Origin: Lewinellaceae bacterium
GTDB lineage: Bacteria; Bacteroidota; Bacteroidia; Chitinophagales; Saprospiraceae
Reading direction: 5' to 3'
NCBI GenBank assembly: GCA_020636275.1
Contig: JACJYD010000002.1
Coordinates: forward strand, 248,001 to 312,000
Length of the DNA stretch: 64,000 bases
Part shown: positions 1 to 7,525 of the stretch, piece by piece
How positions within the stretch are numbered: position 1 is the first letter of the stretch
How the letters are laid out: each line of letters opens with the position of its first letter
Position numbers and translations under genes: made by a program
The notes under the pieces: model-generated
The model's input: only the letters and a program-made list of their open reading frames with translations
The model's database searches: none
What the model was told of the DNA's origin: nothing

Positions 1-156
1 GTAGGGGCCATTCTCCTGGTCCGCCAGGCCGATCCGAACGATTATTTTACGCTCATCATGGGCTTTTTGGGGGTGACCTTAGGCATGGTCAACGCCGCCG
101 GCGGTTTCTTTGTGACCGACCGGATGCTCCAAATGTTTAAAAAGAAAACTAAATAA
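1..156 (+). CDS. pntA: NAD(P) transhydrogenase alpha subunit, C-terminal membrane part (partial, 3' end)
   Basis: The open frame entering the window ends at a TAA at 154-156. Its last 51 residues include the hydrophobic stretch GFLGVTLGMVNAAGGFFVTD followed by a basic tail (KKKTK), which matches the membrane end of the PntA alpha subunit, encoded as a separate alpha-2 polypeptide in many bacteria. The protein is part of the inner-membrane enzyme that uses the proton gradient to reduce NADP+ with NADH. pntB follows 46 bases downstream, the usual operon order. The start lies outside the window. Confidence 0.82.
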   Translation, partial: VGAILLVRQADPNDYFTLIMGFLGVTLGMVNAAGGFFVTDRMLQMFKKKTK

Positions 157-202
157 TTGATTTTCAGTTATTTATTTATTTTACCAACTTAAGTTTCGAA
201 AT

Positions 203-1627
203 ATGTTACTCTCAATAGTCAATCTGGCATTTCTAATAGGGGCTGTCCTGTTCGTACGAGGGCTCAGCATGTTGAGTTCTCCTGAAACTGCACGAAAAGG
301 GAATATTTATGCAGGCGCAATTGGGATGGGCCTCGCTATTTTAGGATCGATCTTTGCGCCTGCGGCAAAGTTAGGGGCAGCGGAGGTTCACAATAATTAC
401 ATCTGGATCCTGGCTGGTATGTTGGTAGGTGGTTCCATCGGTTATTATGCTTCCTACAAGGTGAAGATGACGGCCATGCCACAGATGGTGGCCATTTTCA
501 ATGGCTTGGGCGGCGCCACCGCCGTGCTGCTTGCAATGGTTGAATTCAATAATTTCTATTCGGCGGATGTACCGGAAGGCGGAATGGGCGCATTGCTGTC
601 CAGCGCGTTGGCCCTGATCATCGGGGGCGTGGCCTTCACGGGTAGTATGATCGCCTTCCTGAAACTGGAGGAGGTCATCAAGGATAATTTCCTGGTCATT
701 CCGAAATTTCATACCTACCTCAACCTCCTCCTCCTGGCCGTGATGCTTGGCCTGGCCGTTTGGGTTGTCGCCATGGGCGATAAAGGCGAGATGTGGATGG
801 CAATTGTGTTCATGGTCGTTGCGCTCTATTACGGTATTTCCTTTGTGGTGCCGATCGGAGGAGCCGATATGCCGGTGGTGATCGCCTTGTTGAACACCTT
901 CTCGGGTTTGTCTGCCGCTTCTGCCGGTCTGATCTACGACAGTAAGATCATGGTCGTGGGTGGTTTGCTGGTCGGCGCCTCGGGTATGATCCTAACCTTG
1001 CTGATGTGCCGCGCTATGAACCGCTCGCTGTTGAACGTGCTGATCGGCGGCTTCGGCGGCGGCGGTGCAGCCGGAAAGGCAGGCACCGGCGAACAGGTGG
1101 TCAAAGAAGTGAGCATGAACGATGCCGCTATCCAATTGAACTATTCCAAGTCAGTCGTCTTCGTGCCGGGTTACGGTCTGGCCGTTGCCCAGGCCCAGAA
1201 GGTCTGTAAAGAGATCGAAGATATCCTCGAAGCCAACGGGGTGGAAGTGCGCTATGCCATCCACCCGGTGGCCGGTCGTATGCCGGGCCACATGAACGTA
1301 TTGCTGGCGGAAGCCGACGTTCCTTATCCCAAACTCCTCGACCTCGATGACGCCAACTCCTTCCTGGCCAATGCCGATATCGCGGTGATCGTTGGGGCAA
1401 ACGACGTCGTCAACCCCGCCGCGCTCGACGATCCCAGCTCGCCGATCTACGGGATGCCCATCCTGCGCGTGTGGGACGCCAAACACGTGATCGTGTTGAA
1501 GCGGAGTATGAACCCCGGCTATGCAGGGATCCAGAACCCCTTGTTCTTCCACGATCGCACCCGGATGTTGTTTGGAGACGCCAAGGATACCCTTACCAAA
1601 CTGGTTTCTGAACTGAAATCGCTTTAG
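203..1627 (+). CDS. pntB: NAD(P) transhydrogenase beta subunit
   Basis: The 474-residue protein has the full length expected for PntB. About nine hydrophobic segments in the first ~290 residues form the proton channel (domain II), and the C-terminal ~170 residues form the NADP(H)-binding domain III, with the glycine-rich GYGLAVAQAQ fingerprint starting near residue 323. It pairs with PntA to make the proton-translocating transhydrogenase that supplies NADPH. The ATG at 203 is the first in frame after the pntA stop. A strong bidirectional terminator follows 15 bases after the stop. Confidence 0.95.
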   Translation: MLLSIVNLAFLIGAVLFVRGLSMLSSPETARKGNIYAGAIGMGLAILGSIFAPAAKLGAAEVHNNYIWILAGMLVGGSIGYYASYKVKMTAMPQMVAIFNGLGGATAVLLAMVEFNNFYSADVPEGGMGALLSSALALIIGGVAFTGSMIAFLKLEEVIKDNFLVIPKFHTYLNLLLLAVMLGLAVWVVAMGDKGEMWMAIVFMVVALYYGISFVVPIGGADMPVVIALLNTFSGLSAASAGLIYDSKIMVVGGLLVGASGMILTLLMCRAMNRSLLNVLIGGFGGGGAAGKAGTGEQVVKEVSMNDAAIQLNYSKSVVFVPGYGLAVAQAQKVCKEIEDILEANGVEVRYAIHPVAGRMPGHMNVLLAEADVPYPKLLDLDDANSFLANADIAVIVGANDVVNPAALDDPSSPIYGMPILRVWDAKHVIVLKRSMNPGYAGIQNPLFFHDRTRMLFGDAKDTLTKLVSELKSL

Positions 1628-1642
1628 GTAATTCCGGTCAGT

Positions 1643-1683
1643 AAAATTAAAAAGGGGCGCCAGGTGCGCCCCTTTTTAATTTT
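1643..1683. terminator. Bidirectional intrinsic terminator between pntB and a cell-wall amidase
   Basis: A perfect 18-bp inverted repeat (1643-1660 with 1666-1683) has a 5-base loop, a GC-rich core (GGGGCGC) and A/T-rich flanks that give a T-run on either strand. It sits between convergent genes, and the stop codon of the minus-strand amidase (1676-1678) lies inside the 3' arm. Confidence 0.9.
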
Positions 1684-2890
1684 CCAGGATCCCCTCCAGC
1701 AACCAGTTGGCCAGTGCCTGCCGGTTGCTTTCAATGATGATCCGCTGTTGGTCGAACGCATTGCGGATGTTGCCCAGTTCGATATAGACCGAAGGCGTTT
1801 TGGTCTCGCGGAGCATGAACAGGTCGCGCGGGGTCACCGTGCCAAAATACTGCCCCGAACTGCGGTGTTGCTCGTATTTTTGCTTCATCTTCTTTTGCAG
1901 TTCCAATGCCAGGGCCTTGCTCTTCTCGTTTTCGCTCTGGTAGTAAAAGAACAGGTCGGTCTGTTGCCGGTGGCTCCGGGAGTCGACGTGCACGATGATG
2001 GTGTATTGGTCCTTCACCCCTTTGCGCTGATAGGAGGCGTAGAGGTCGTTGATGATATCGGCCCGCTGGCCAAGTCTCGTTTTCTGAGGGTAGGGTATGG
2101 CCTTATTCCCCCAGACGACTTCGTCGGTGTCGCAATCGAGGTATTGTCCGGACCGGATGCCGTCGTCGGGATCGCGTACGATGAGGTAGGTCGTGGCTCC
2201 GTGCGCTACCAGGTTCCGGGCCAGACGAAGGGCCACATCGTAGGCGTATTCGTCCTCACAAAGCGTATGGGATCCTTTGGTGCCCTGCGCGCCCGGATCG
2301 GGGCCGCCGTGGCCGGAGACCACGTAAAATACCTTTCCTTTGAGTTTGGTGCTCTGCAAGGGGACATATTCATTGGCTTTTCCGAAAATGGGAAAGCGCC
2401 GGGATCCGCCTTTTTCATTTGCCAGGTTGGCGGCCTCTTCCCCCTGGGGCTCATCGCCTATGGGGTCGACAGCAGGTATATCCGGGTTCGGGCATTTGAG
2501 CAAATGGTAGGGCACCCATAGCACCTTGCTGGTTTTAAAGCTCTCCTTTTGATACCCTTCCTGGAGCATCTGGTCATTGTACGCCTCAATGGATTTGGCA
2601 ATATTCCAGTCGTCGATACCGATCGAAGAGCGGATGGTTTTGCCGTTATAGGTGTAGAGCATCACCGGGATGGCGTAGTATTTTCCGACGATCAGTCCGT
2701 CTTTTTTGGACAATCCGTTGATCCGGTAAAATTCATCGTGGTTGCAGGAGTAGCGATCGAGCTGGTAGCGCCGGAGCAGGGAAAAGACGCCATCCCCCTG
2801 CAGGGCAGGGACCTTGTGGTACTCAGGGTCGGCCTTCGCCGGCAGCCCGAGCAGCAACAGGACGGGAATGAGAAGCCAGGATAACTTCAT
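1676..2890 (-). CDS. N-acetylmuramoyl-L-alanine amidase (Amidase_3) with LysM-like N-terminus
   Basis: A secreted, zinc-dependent peptidoglycan amidase of 404 residues. I chose the ATG at 2890 because it begins a clean signal peptide (MKLSWLLIPVLLLLGLPAKA); the longer frame to 2944 adds 18 residues with no signal character. Residues ~25-130 look like one or two degenerate LysM wall-binding repeats. The catalytic domain follows: GHGGPDPGAQG carries the first zinc histidine, CEDEYAYDVA the zinc glutamate, VHVDSRSH the second histidine, and YIELGNIRN near the C-terminus the catalytic glutamate region. It probably cleaves stem peptides at septa or during wall turnover. It is preceded on the same strand by gldC. 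Confidence 0.85.
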   Translation of the reverse strand: MKLSWLLIPVLLLLGLPAKADPEYHKVPALQGDGVFSLLRRYQLDRYSCNHDEFYRINGLSKKDGLIVGKYYAIPVMLYTYNGKTIRSSIGIDDWNIAKSIEAYNDQMLQEGYQKESFKTSKVLWVPYHLLKCPNPDIPAVDPIGDEPQGEEAANLANEKGGSRRFPIFGKANEYVPLQSTKLKGKVFYVVSGHGGPDPGAQGTKGSHTLCEDEYAYDVALRLARNLVAHGATTYLIVRDPDDGIRSGQYLDCDTDEVVWGNKAIPYPQKTRLGQRADIINDLYASYQRKGVKDQYTIIVHVDSRSHRQQTDLFFYYQSENEKSKALALELQKKMKQKYEQHRSSGQYFGTVTPRDLFMLRETKTPSVYIELGNIRNAFDQQRIIIESNRQALANWLLEGILEN

Positions 2891-2927
2891 TTCAGTGGTT
2901 TTCAACGCTATCTTCTGGTGAACTATT

Positions 2928-2960
2928 ACCTGGAAGTTCGCCATAGACGCACTTCCAGGT
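2928..2960. repeat. 10-bp inverted repeat between gldC and the amidase gene
   Basis: ACCTGGAAGT at 2928-2937 is repeated as its exact reverse complement at 2951-2960, with a 13-base spacer. It lies between the gldC stop (2987) and the amidase start (2890). There is no T-run, so it may be a weak stem-loop or a protein-binding site rather than a terminator. Confidence 0.45.
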
Positions 2961-2986
2961 GATAATTAACGATCATCTATCAACTG

Positions 2987-3355
2987 TTATTCCGCTGATT
3001 TTGTTGCAGGCGGGATGATCTCCGTTTTTTCGCCGAAGTACTGGGCAAATTGTTGGAATGCCGCTGCCATTTCCTGGTTTTGGGTCGATTTGTAGTAGGT
3101 GTCGGCCAGGCCGCGCAGGGTGTGGAACATCATCCGGTCCATTTCCATGACCTGCATCTCGTGCGTCCACAGGTCCATGCGAAGGGTTTCGCGGTGTTCC
3201 CGGTCGAACAGGGAAAGCAGGAAGGCCTTGCAGGGTTCCGGGCGTTTCCCGCCGGGCTGGTCTTCGGCTTCCCAATCGATGCTGACCGGCATTTTATCTT
3301 TATTGAAACCGATCCGGATATTGATCTCGGCGTATTTTACTGCTTCGTTATCCAT
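2987..3355 (-). CDS. gldC: Gliding motility protein GldC
   Basis: A 122-residue soluble protein matching the GldC family in length and pattern: an N-terminal strand region (IRIGFNKDKMPVSIDWEA), then KAFLLSLFDREHRETLRMDLW, and a helical half containing MMFHTLRGLADTYY and FAQYFGEK. GldC belongs to the Bacteroidota gliding-motility set and is conserved in many non-gliding members; its biochemical role is not settled. No other gld, spr or por gene is nearby, so its presence marks the phylum more than it proves gliding. Its start overlaps the end of the upstream oxidoreductase by 19 bases, indicating co-transcription. Confidence 0.85.
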   Translation of the reverse strand: MDNEAVKYAEINIRIGFNKDKMPVSIDWEAEDQPGGKRPEPCKAFLLSLFDREHRETLRMDLWTHEMQVMEMDRMMFHTLRGLADTYYKSTQNQEMAAAFQQFAQYFGEKTEIIPPATKSAE

Positions 3356-4041
3356 AGTTTAGTGTCTTCAGCGAGTTGATGAATTTGGTGGGAAGGGTAG
3401 AGGTGTATCCCGGGCTGGAGCTGTTGGGCGGCCTTGAGCATAGCCAGGGCTACGGTGGCGGCTTCGACCGGGCGGTAGGATCCCAACAGGGCCCCTTGCG
3501 TCAGCCGGTCGATCCCACCCAGCACGATCCCCCCGAGTTCTTCCCCCAGCCGGAATTCTTTCCGGTCGCCCATCAGCACACTGGGGCGAAACAGGTGGAG
3601 GGCCCAAAAGTCGAGGGCTTTCAGCGCTTCTTCCAGTTCGCCTTTCACCCGGGTGTAAAAGAACAGCGAATCGGGATCGGCGCCGACCGAAGAGACCAGC
3701 ATTAGTTGGGCGGTTCCGTTCTTACGCGCCGCCTGAGCTACCTCAAAGGTATAGGTGTAGTCGACCTGATAGAAAGCTTCTTTGCTCCCTGCTTTTTTGA
3801 TGGTGGTTCCCAGGGCGCAAAAGAGGTCTTCCCCTTTCAGCAAATGGGCAAAATCGTCCGGCCGGTCGAAATCGACCAGGTGGACCTGCAGGCGGGGGGA
3901 AACTTCTTTCAGCGGCCGCCGGCTCAGGACCACCACGCGCCCGTAGGCGGGGTGGTCCAGGAGCTGTTGAAGCAACTGGCCGCCCACCAAACCGGTAGCG
4001 CCCAGCAGGATCGCCGTTTTTTTATCTTTTTGTATCTCCAT
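3337..4041 (-). CDS. NAD(P)-binding Rossmann-fold protein, HTATIP2/YbjT-like
   Basis: A 234-residue short-chain dehydrogenase-like protein. The glycine-rich dinucleotide motif GATGLVGGQLL lies near the N-terminus, and SSVGAD, FYTRVKGELE and HLFRPSVLMG match the HTATIP2 (TIP30)-type atypical SDR family; substrates are unknown. I place the start at the ATG at 4041, because the frame to 4053 begins with TTG and a -7 promoter element covers that stretch. It precedes and overlaps gldC. Confidence 0.75.
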   Translation of the reverse strand: MEIQKDKKTAILLGATGLVGGQLLQQLLDHPAYGRVVVLSRRPLKEVSPRLQVHLVDFDRPDDFAHLLKGEDLFCALGTTIKKAGSKEAFYQVDYTYTFEVAQAARKNGTAQLMLVSSVGADPDSLFFYTRVKGELEEALKALDFWALHLFRPSVLMGDRKEFRLGEELGGIVLGGIDRLTQGALLGSYRPVEAATVALAMLKAAQQLQPGIHLYPSHQIHQLAEDTKLWITKQ

Positions 4042-4050
4042 ATCGGATAC

Positions 4051-4058
4051 CAAAGTTA
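4051..4058 (-). promoter_or_regulatory. Bacteroidota -7 promoter element for the HTATIP2-like gene
   Basis: TAACTTTG on the minus strand fits TAnnTTTG. Its last base is 9 bases upstream of the ATG at 4041, predicting a very short or absent 5' leader. I see no good -33 TTG at 17-23 bases. Confidence 0.45.
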
Positions 4059-4081
4059 GTACTTTGTAAACAAATTTTAAT

Positions 4082-4116
4082 AACGGGTCCAGCGGGTGCC
4101 ACCCGCTGGACCCGTT
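4082..4116. repeat. 16-bp perfect GC-rich palindrome downstream of the TraB/GumN gene
   Basis: The arms at 4082-4097 and 4101-4116 are exact reverse complements with a 3-base loop, starting AACGGGTCC and containing CAGCGGGT. The palindrome lies 4 bases past the stop of the minus-strand TraB/GumN gene. On the minus strand it is followed by ATTAAAATTTG, a weak T-tract, so it may terminate transcription; the unusually long perfect stem also resembles a REP-like element. Confidence 0.7.
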
Positions 4117-4120
4117 GTAG

Positions 4121-4936
4121 TTAGCGCTTTTCAGCGGATGAGTTCAGTGGGATGGGCCGGATCTTTACTCCTTTTTGTTTGAGGAGCCGCAAAATCCCCT
4201 TCCCGCCCCACAGGTGTGCGGCGCCAACCCCGCAGAAAATGCGCTGGTGGGGGAGGAGAGAAGCGAGGCGATCGGCCATGACCGCGTTGCGGTCGTACAA
4301 CATCCATTTGCGGAGGCCCCCGGCGCTTTTGCGGGAAACCCGGTACAGGTTGGGCAGGTCGCCTTCCTCGTAAAGACGGACCAGGTGGTTGAGCAGGGCC
4401 CGGTAGTGCTCCGGGTTCCGGCCGAGTCCTTTGAGCATCTTCAGTTGCATATCCAGAGGAATACGGGCGAGCAGCTGTTGTTGAGATTCCAGCGATTCAA
4501 TTCCAAGGGTGGCCATGCCGCGTGCCGTGGCGTACTCCCAGAGGAACGCATCCAAAAACAGATGGTGGTCTTTTTGCATGATCTGCTCGGAGATGAATTC
4601 CATCAGTGCCATGGGCGTTAAAAACGAAAAATAGTTCAGGTTGAAGTCGAAGGCCTTCAAAAGGATCTTTTGGAGCCGGGAATAGCCTTGGGCAGAGAGG
4701 TAGTCGCGCAGCGAAGTCTGATCCGGGAGCCTGAGTGCCGAGGGATCGGACCCGGTGTTTCCCTCGTCGAGATCGATCTCCAGGGCCAGGGCCTGGCAGG
4801 TATTCACGCAGGCCTGTACGGTCGCCATGCCGTGAAAAGCACGCCGGTCGCGGATATGCATGGTACCAAAAAGGAAAGAAGGACCCGGGGCTTCCCGGGC
4901 GGACAACTCCCATAAAAGAGAGAACTTGGCGCTCAT
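4121..4936 (-). CDS. TraB/GumN family protein
   Basis: A 271-residue protein of the TraB/GumN (TIKI-like) superfamily, some members of which are metal-dependent proteases. The N-terminal FGTMHIRD and the C-terminal GVGAAHLWGGKGILRLL are the two diagnostic GxxH-type motifs, with conserved acidic residues (ALEIDLDE) between them. I see no signal peptide; the start MSAKFSLLWELS runs straight into the fold. The bacterial substrate is unknown. It is separate from the lrp gene upstream (terminator at 4975-5005). Confidence 0.75.
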   Translation of the reverse strand: MSAKFSLLWELSAREAPGPSFLFGTMHIRDRRAFHGMATVQACVNTCQALALEIDLDEGNTGSDPSALRLPDQTSLRDYLSAQGYSRLQKILLKAFDFNLNYFSFLTPMALMEFISEQIMQKDHHLFLDAFLWEYATARGMATLGIESLESQQQLLARIPLDMQLKMLKGLGRNPEHYRALLNHLVRLYEEGDLPNLYRVSRKSAGGLRKWMLYDRNAVMADRLASLLPHQRIFCGVGAAHLWGGKGILRLLKQKGVKIRPIPLNSSAEKR

Positions 4937-4974
4937 TTCTTCGCCGTTTAAAAAGCAGGATAAAGGCTATGGAT

Positions 4975-5005
4975 AATAAACCGCGCGATGAACGCGCGGT
5001 TTATT
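4975..5005 (-). terminator. Intrinsic terminator downstream of the Lrp-type regulator
   Basis: A 13-bp perfect stem (4975-4987 with 4993-5005) has the GC core CCGCGCG and a 5-base loop. The minus strand ends GGTTTATTATCC, giving a short U-rich tail after the regulator gene. Confidence 0.75.
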
Positions 5006-5085
5006 AAAAGTGTAAAGTGCCGCAGGCACTGTTGGTTTTATTTGGTAAGGCTGGAAGGCAGGGATAAATGGCGTTTGCGATGGGA

Positions 5086-5559
5086 TTATCCGTAGTTGAA
5101 AGGTAACACCTTCGAATCCTTCACCGTAGAGAGCGTCATCAACGTTTTCAGCCTTTCGATCTCCTCGATCTGGGAGAGGGTTTTGAACAGCAATTGCTCG
5201 TAGGACGGGAGGTCCTTGCAAATGATCTTCATCAGAAAATCAGCTTCTCCTGTGATGATAAAACATTCGGTGATCTCCTCGATCGTCTTGACCTTTTCCA
5301 AAAAGTTGTTCAGTGCGTTTTCCTTGTGCCAGGCCAGGGATACCAACACGAAAGTCTTGACATTGAGTCCGATAGCTTGCGGGTTGACCTGGGCGTGATA
5401 GCTCTCGATGATGGTTGATTGTTCCAGCTTTTTTACCCGTTCCAGGGTCGGCGCCGGCGACAACCCGATCTTCTTGGAGAGGTCCAGGTTGGTGATCTTG
5501 CTATTTTCCTGAAGGATTCGAAGGATTTTAAGGTCGATTTTGTCCAGTTTTTCAGCCAT
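5086..5559 (-). CDS. Lrp/AsnC-family transcriptional regulator
   Basis: From the ATG at 5559 the protein is 157 residues, the normal Lrp/AsnC size; the frame upstream to 5595 adds 12 residues and overlaps the likely promoter. The N-terminal helix-turn-helix reads LDKIDLKILRILQENSKI followed by LSKKIGLSPAPTLERVKKLE. The C-terminal RAM/AsnC ligand domain contains FIITGEADFLMKI and is predicted to sense an amino acid and drive oligomerisation. It lies directly downstream of a glutamate dehydrogenase gene on the same strand, so it may couple amino-acid status to nitrogen metabolism (inference). A terminator separates the two genes. Confidence 0.88.
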   Translation of the reverse strand: MAEKLDKIDLKILRILQENSKITNLDLSKKIGLSPAPTLERVKKLEQSTIIESYHAQVNPQAIGLNVKTFVLVSLAWHKENALNNFLEKVKTIEEITECFIITGEADFLMKIICKDLPSYEQLLFKTLSQIEEIERLKTLMTLSTVKDSKVLPFNYG

Positions 5560-5592
5560 TGTCGTGCGATTTATTACCGTTTTTTGTGGCTG

Positions 5593-5622
5593 CAAGATAG
5601 CGGAAAGAAAATTAAACGCAAA
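5593..5622 (-). promoter_or_regulatory. Candidate promoter for the Lrp-type regulator
   Basis: On the minus strand a TTTG at 5619-5622 is followed after 19 bases by TATCTTG (5593-5599). This fits the Bacteroidota -33 TTTG / -7 TAnnTTTG layout with one base missing in the -7 box. The start codon lies 33 bases downstream. Confidence 0.4.
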
Positions 5623-5715
5623 GCATTGGACGAAAAACCCATGTTTGTTTTTTCAATTCTTCCAATCGCAAATTTATTTTTTTAAAAATTTGGGTTTCAG
5701 GGGCCAAAAAACGGG

Positions 5716-5749
5716 AAAAGGGACCCTGAAAACGCCCAGGATCCCTTTT
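5716..5749 (-). terminator. Intrinsic terminator downstream of glutamate dehydrogenase
   Basis: A 13-bp stem with one mismatch (5716-5728 with 5737-5749, AAAAGGGACCCTG type) has a loop of 8 bases. On the minus strand it is followed by CCCGTTTTTTGG, a U-run, after the gdhA stop. Confidence 0.75.
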
Positions 5750-5770
5750 CCAAAACCGGTAGAACCCCGA

Positions 5771-7201
5771 TCACGGGAACACGCCCATGTTGAGGTAGTC
5801 GCTGCCGATCTTTTGGATCGCGCTGACAAAAGCGGCCGTCCGCAGGTCGGTTACTTTCTTCTTGCGTTTCATCACCTCCCGGATCTCGTTATAAGCGGTG
5901 ATCATGGTTTCTTCCAGGCCGGAGCGGACCAGATCGATCTCGTCGGCTCCTTTGGCGATGATCTGCCGCTCCCGGGCGCCGATTGACCGCTTGGTCGTAT
6001 CCTCGATGAGGTTGATGAGGCTGTGGTAAGTATTCTGGTTAAAACGCTTTTCCATGCGGCCGAAGCGCATGTGCGACAGGTTTTTCAACCATTCGAAGTA
6101 GGAAACGGTCACCCCCCCGGCGTTGAGGAACAGGTCGGGAATGATGAGCACGTTGTTTTTCAAAAGGATCTCTTCCCCAATGGAAGTGATGGGACCGTTA
6201 GCGGCTTCGGCGATGATCTTGGCTTTGACCTTGCCGGCATTTTCGGCAGTGACCTGGTTTTCCAACGCGGCGGGCACCAGGATGTCGCACTCCATTTCCA
6301 GCACTTTGGTCCGGTCTTTTTTATCGAAGAACTTGGCGTCGGGGAAGCCTTTAATGGAACCCGTTTCGCGGCGGTATTCCAGGAGTTTGAAGATGTCGAT
6401 CCCCTTTGGATTGTAGAGGCCGCCTTCCATTTCCGAAACGCCGATGATCTTCATATCGCCTTCGGCCTGGGCGATCTTTGCAGTGAAAGAGCCCACGTTG
6501 CCGAGCCCTTGAACGATCATGGTCTTTCCGCTGGTGCCCAGGCTCAAGCCGCGGGAAGACATATCCTCCTTGTGGTTGCAAGCTTCGCGGATGCCGTAGT
6601 ATACCCCGCGGCCGGTAGCTTCGTCGCGGCCCCAGATCCCGTGTTGGGAAACGGGTTTACCGGTTACGCAGCCGGCGGCGTCGATATCGTTCTCCTTAAA
6701 GGTGCGGTAAGTGTCATAGATCCAGGCCATTTCACGGCTTCCTGTACCATAGTCGGGCGCCGGCACGTCGATCGAAGGGCCGATGAAGTTGCGCTTGATC
6801 AATTCCGTGGTGTACCGGCGGGTGATCTTCTCCAGCTGACCCGGGGTGTATTCCCAGGGGTTGATCTTGACGCCGCCTTTTGCACCGCCGAACGGGACGT
6901 CCACAATGGCGCATTTGAAGGTCATCAGGGTGGCCAGGGCCATCACCTCCTCCTGGTTGACGTGGTTGCTGTAGCGGATACCTCCTTTCGTTGGCAGCCG
7001 GTGGTGGCTGTGCTGTACGCGATAGGCTTCGATCACCCGGTATTCCGATCCGATCTTCACCGGAAAATGCATGCGGTATACCGAGTTGCAGGTCTTGATC
7101 TGTTCCAGCAAACCTTTGTGCAATCCCGTATGCTGGGCAGCTCTGTCAAAGAAGTTCAGTACGCTCCCGTAAAAGCTTACTTGTGCGGTGGGTTCAGTCA
7201 T
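5771..7201 (-). CDS. gdhA: Glu/Leu/Phe/Val dehydrogenase family, probable glutamate dehydrogenase
   Basis: A 476-residue GLFV-type dehydrogenase that reversibly converts glutamate to 2-oxoglutarate and ammonia. The catalytic lysine region is FGGAKGGVKINP, preceded by LPTKGGIRYS, and the Rossmann domain has the glycine motif VQGLGNVGSFTA. DVPAPDYGTG and EAANGPIT are further family signatures. The family also includes Leu/Val dehydrogenases; size and motifs favour glutamate. Its start overlaps the end of ccmD by 8 bases, so it is probably transcribed with the ccmB-ccmC-ccmD run, and an Lrp-type regulator lies next downstream. Confidence 0.9.
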   Translation of the reverse strand: MTEPTAQVSFYGSVLNFFDRAAQHTGLHKGLLEQIKTCNSVYRMHFPVKIGSEYRVIEAYRVQHSHHRLPTKGGIRYSNHVNQEEVMALATLMTFKCAIVDVPFGGAKGGVKINPWEYTPGQLEKITRRYTTELIKRNFIGPSIDVPAPDYGTGSREMAWIYDTYRTFKENDIDAAGCVTGKPVSQHGIWGRDEATGRGVYYGIREACNHKEDMSSRGLSLGTSGKTMIVQGLGNVGSFTAKIAQAEGDMKIIGVSEMEGGLYNPKGIDIFKLLEYRRETGSIKGFPDAKFFDKKDRTKVLEMECDILVPAALENQVTAENAGKVKAKIIAEAANGPITSIGEEILLKNNVLIIPDLFLNAGGVTVSYFEWLKNLSHMRFGRMEKRFNQNTYHSLINLIEDTTKRSIGARERQIIAKGADEIDLVRSGLEETMITAYNEIREVMKRKKKVTDLRTAAFVSAIQKIGSDYLNMGVFP

Positions 7202-7415
7202 TTTGTTTGGTTTGTTTTTCCAATTTGGTTAGCTTCCTGTCCAGAAAGATGAGAAAGACGACAATTCCCAGGAAGATGATCCCGATTGCCGTCACAACCA
7301 CGTACATTTTTCCCATACTCCGCATGAAGTCCGCGCTGGTATCGCTACCCTGTGCCATCCCGGGAAGGAAGGCTGCGATCAAAAAGAGGGCTGGAAGAAA
7401 TATCCGCTTACTCAT
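7194..7415 (-). CDS. ccmD: CcmD-family small membrane protein
   Basis: A 73-residue protein starting at the ATG at 7415; the frame to 7463 adds 16 residues with no homology sense. It has a cleavable-looking signal (ALFLIAAFLPGMAQG) and one strong transmembrane helix (VVVTAIGIIFLGIVVFLIFL) followed by the basic/acidic tail DRKLTKLEKQ, the pattern of Bacteroidota CcmD-like proteins. CcmD helps release heme-loaded CcmE from the CcmABC exporter in cytochrome c maturation. Its place directly after ccmC supports the assignment. Confidence 0.7.
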   Translation of the reverse strand: MSKRIFLPALFLIAAFLPGMAQGSDTSADFMRSMGKMYVVVTAIGIIFLGIVVFLIFLDRKLTKLEKQTKQND

Positions 7416-7525
7416 TTGTCTGATTTGAGGGCCAAAAGTCGCGCAATTTTTCAAATCGTCCAAATTTTTTATAGATGTAAAAATAAAGACCTGAGTGGCA
7501 CTGCCGGCACGTTCAGGTCCTGGTT

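Noticed and set aside
6023..7252. 409-codon plus frame opposite glutamate dehydrogenase
   Set aside because: Shadow frame; the minus frame carries the GLFV motifs.
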